From: JBBTUF01 sp038063855
GTDB taxonomy: Bacteria > Patescibacteriota > Minisyncoccia > Ryanbacterales > GWA2-47-10b
Direction of reading: 5' to 3'
DNA: 12,594 nt
Assembly: GCA_038063855.1 (NCBI GenBank)
Contig: JBBTUF010000042.1
Span: forward strand, 1 to 12,594
A program made the position numbers and the translations under genes. Within the stretch, counting starts at the first letter, position 1; every line of letters begins with the position of its first letter. Of the stretch, positions 12,141 through 12,594 are shown one piece after another. The notes under the pieces were generated by a model. It searched no databases. It had not been told where the DNA came from and saw nothing but the letters and a program-made list of their open reading frames with translations.

Positions 12141-12594
12141 TCATTTCTCTCCCTCTTTCTTGGGAGAGTTTTGTTTATCCCGAGCTTGCTCGAGGGATTT
12201 TAATAGCTGCCCGTTCCATCCGCCAAGCATTTTTCCTACTTCGTTGGCTTTCAGGGCAAGAGCAGTATATTTTTTAGTATCCAGTGATTTTGTTTCCCAA
12301 AGAACCATAAGAAGTATATTCAACGTATCCAGCTTTCTTATGGCAAGGCGAATGTATGGATGTTTTTCTTCTTTTGTAAGGAAGGCTGCAGCCGCTACAC
12401 ATTCTATAATTTCAACAAAGAGGTCGTCGATCCTTTGACCGAGCGAATGTCTATGTAATTTAGGCAACGCTTGATAGTACTCATACCATAACAAATATAT
12501 GTTTTTAAGCTTCTGTAAAATTGGCAAAACCCGTTGGGGGGGGCTATGAAAAGGTGTGGAAAACTTTTTAAATCCATATAAATCAATTGAATTT
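12141..12594 (-). CDS. avd: Avd-like four-helix-bundle protein of the DGR (5' end uncertain)
   Basis: From a TTG at 12527 this frame gives 128 residues, mostly helical: 'LQKLKNIYLLWYEYYQALPK' opens helix 1, and 'LGQRIDDLFVEIIECVAAAAFL', 'YIRLAIRKLDTLNILLMVLWE' and 'YTALALKANEVGKMLGGWNG' mark the others. This fits the bAvd / 23S-intervening-sequence four-helix-bundle family, whose DGR members form a basic pentameric barrel that binds reverse transcriptase and nucleic acid. No stop occurs in frame from 12527 to the window edge ('...SPPQRV' just precedes), and no ATG or GTG lies there, so the gene may start outside; the end given is the window edge. The C-terminal tail is basic (KKEGEK). The stop is 6 bases from the template repeat, on the opposite strand. 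A C8 run (12536-12543 complement) could hide a frameshift. Confidence 0.82.
   Translation of the reverse strand, partial: NSIDLYGFKKFSTPFHSPPQRVLPILQKLKNIYLLWYEYYQALPKLHRHSLGQRIDDLFVEIIECVAAAAFLTKEEKHPYIRLAIRKLDTLNILLMVLWETKSLDTKKYTALALKANEVGKMLGGWNGQLLKSLEQARDKQNSPKKEGEK
12177..12198. repeat. Imperfect palindrome inside the avd-like gene
   Basis: ATCCCGAGC (12177-12185) pairs with GCTCG and GGGAT (12188-12198) with a single bulged A and a 2-base loop. It encodes part of the low-complexity tail ('SLEQARDKQ'), where a palindromic repeat could be tolerated. Confidence 0.5.

Noticed and set aside
11983..12438. Plus-strand frames running through the TR
   Set aside because: They read the template in the wrong frame with Thr/Ser or Arg/Gln-rich low-complexity sequence and run antisense through the avd-like gene; the TR is not expected to be translated.
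12404..12586. 60-residue minus-strand frame from 12586
   Set aside because: It overlaps the avd-like gene in another frame and shows no family features; it matters only if the C8 run hides a frameshift.

Overview
The window looks like a piece of a Candidate Phyla Radiation (Patescibacteria, probably Parcubacteria-like) chromosome. The inference rests on compact, mostly co-directional genes with overlapping ends, few Shine-Dalgarno sites, a ComEC split into two proteins, a long nucleoside diphosphate kinase, and at the right end a diversity-generating retroelement (DGR) whose target protein and Avd protein look like those known from CPR genomes. UGA is used as a normal stop, so the code appears to be standard.

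Left and middle (2-10858), plus strand: the 3' part of a secreted protein gene; a PD-(D/E)XK nuclease with a likely leaderless start; a DHH/DHHA1 phosphoesterase; RNase HI coupled to it by an ATGA overlap; the membrane part of ComEC; then, after an opposite-strand gene, the ComEC-type metallo-beta-lactamase domain; nucleoside diphosphate kinase; a small membrane protein; a beta-CASP RNase; a LOG-like Rossmann protein; an amino-acid permease; and a family-4-like uracil-DNA glycosylase that lacks the iron-sulfur cysteines. The opposite-strand gene (3800-5125) is a fused PyrE-PyrF (UMP synthase) of visibly higher GC, with its own promoter, strong ribosome binding site and terminator. Several of these genes process DNA, RNA or nucleotides, so DNA uptake and nucleotide supply is a plausible shared theme.

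Right end (10859-12594): a DGR. A near-consensus promoter drives a 189-residue target protein. The last 41 residues are encoded by a 124-bp variable repeat (VR, 11485-11608). A 124-bp template repeat (TR, 12011-12134) lies about 400 bp downstream. The two differ at 18 positions, and all 18 are adenines in the TR; none of the 91 non-adenine positions differs. This is the hallmark of adenine-specific mutagenic retrohoming. A strong inverted repeat begins at the target stop codon next to the VR end. The 11614-12010 spacer holds two related palindromes, a likely extended -10 promoter and several stem-loops that could be the 5' part of the template RNA. An Avd-like four-helix-bundle gene lies on the opposite strand and converges on the TR. 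No reverse transcriptase is visible; it would have to lie beyond the right edge or act in trans.
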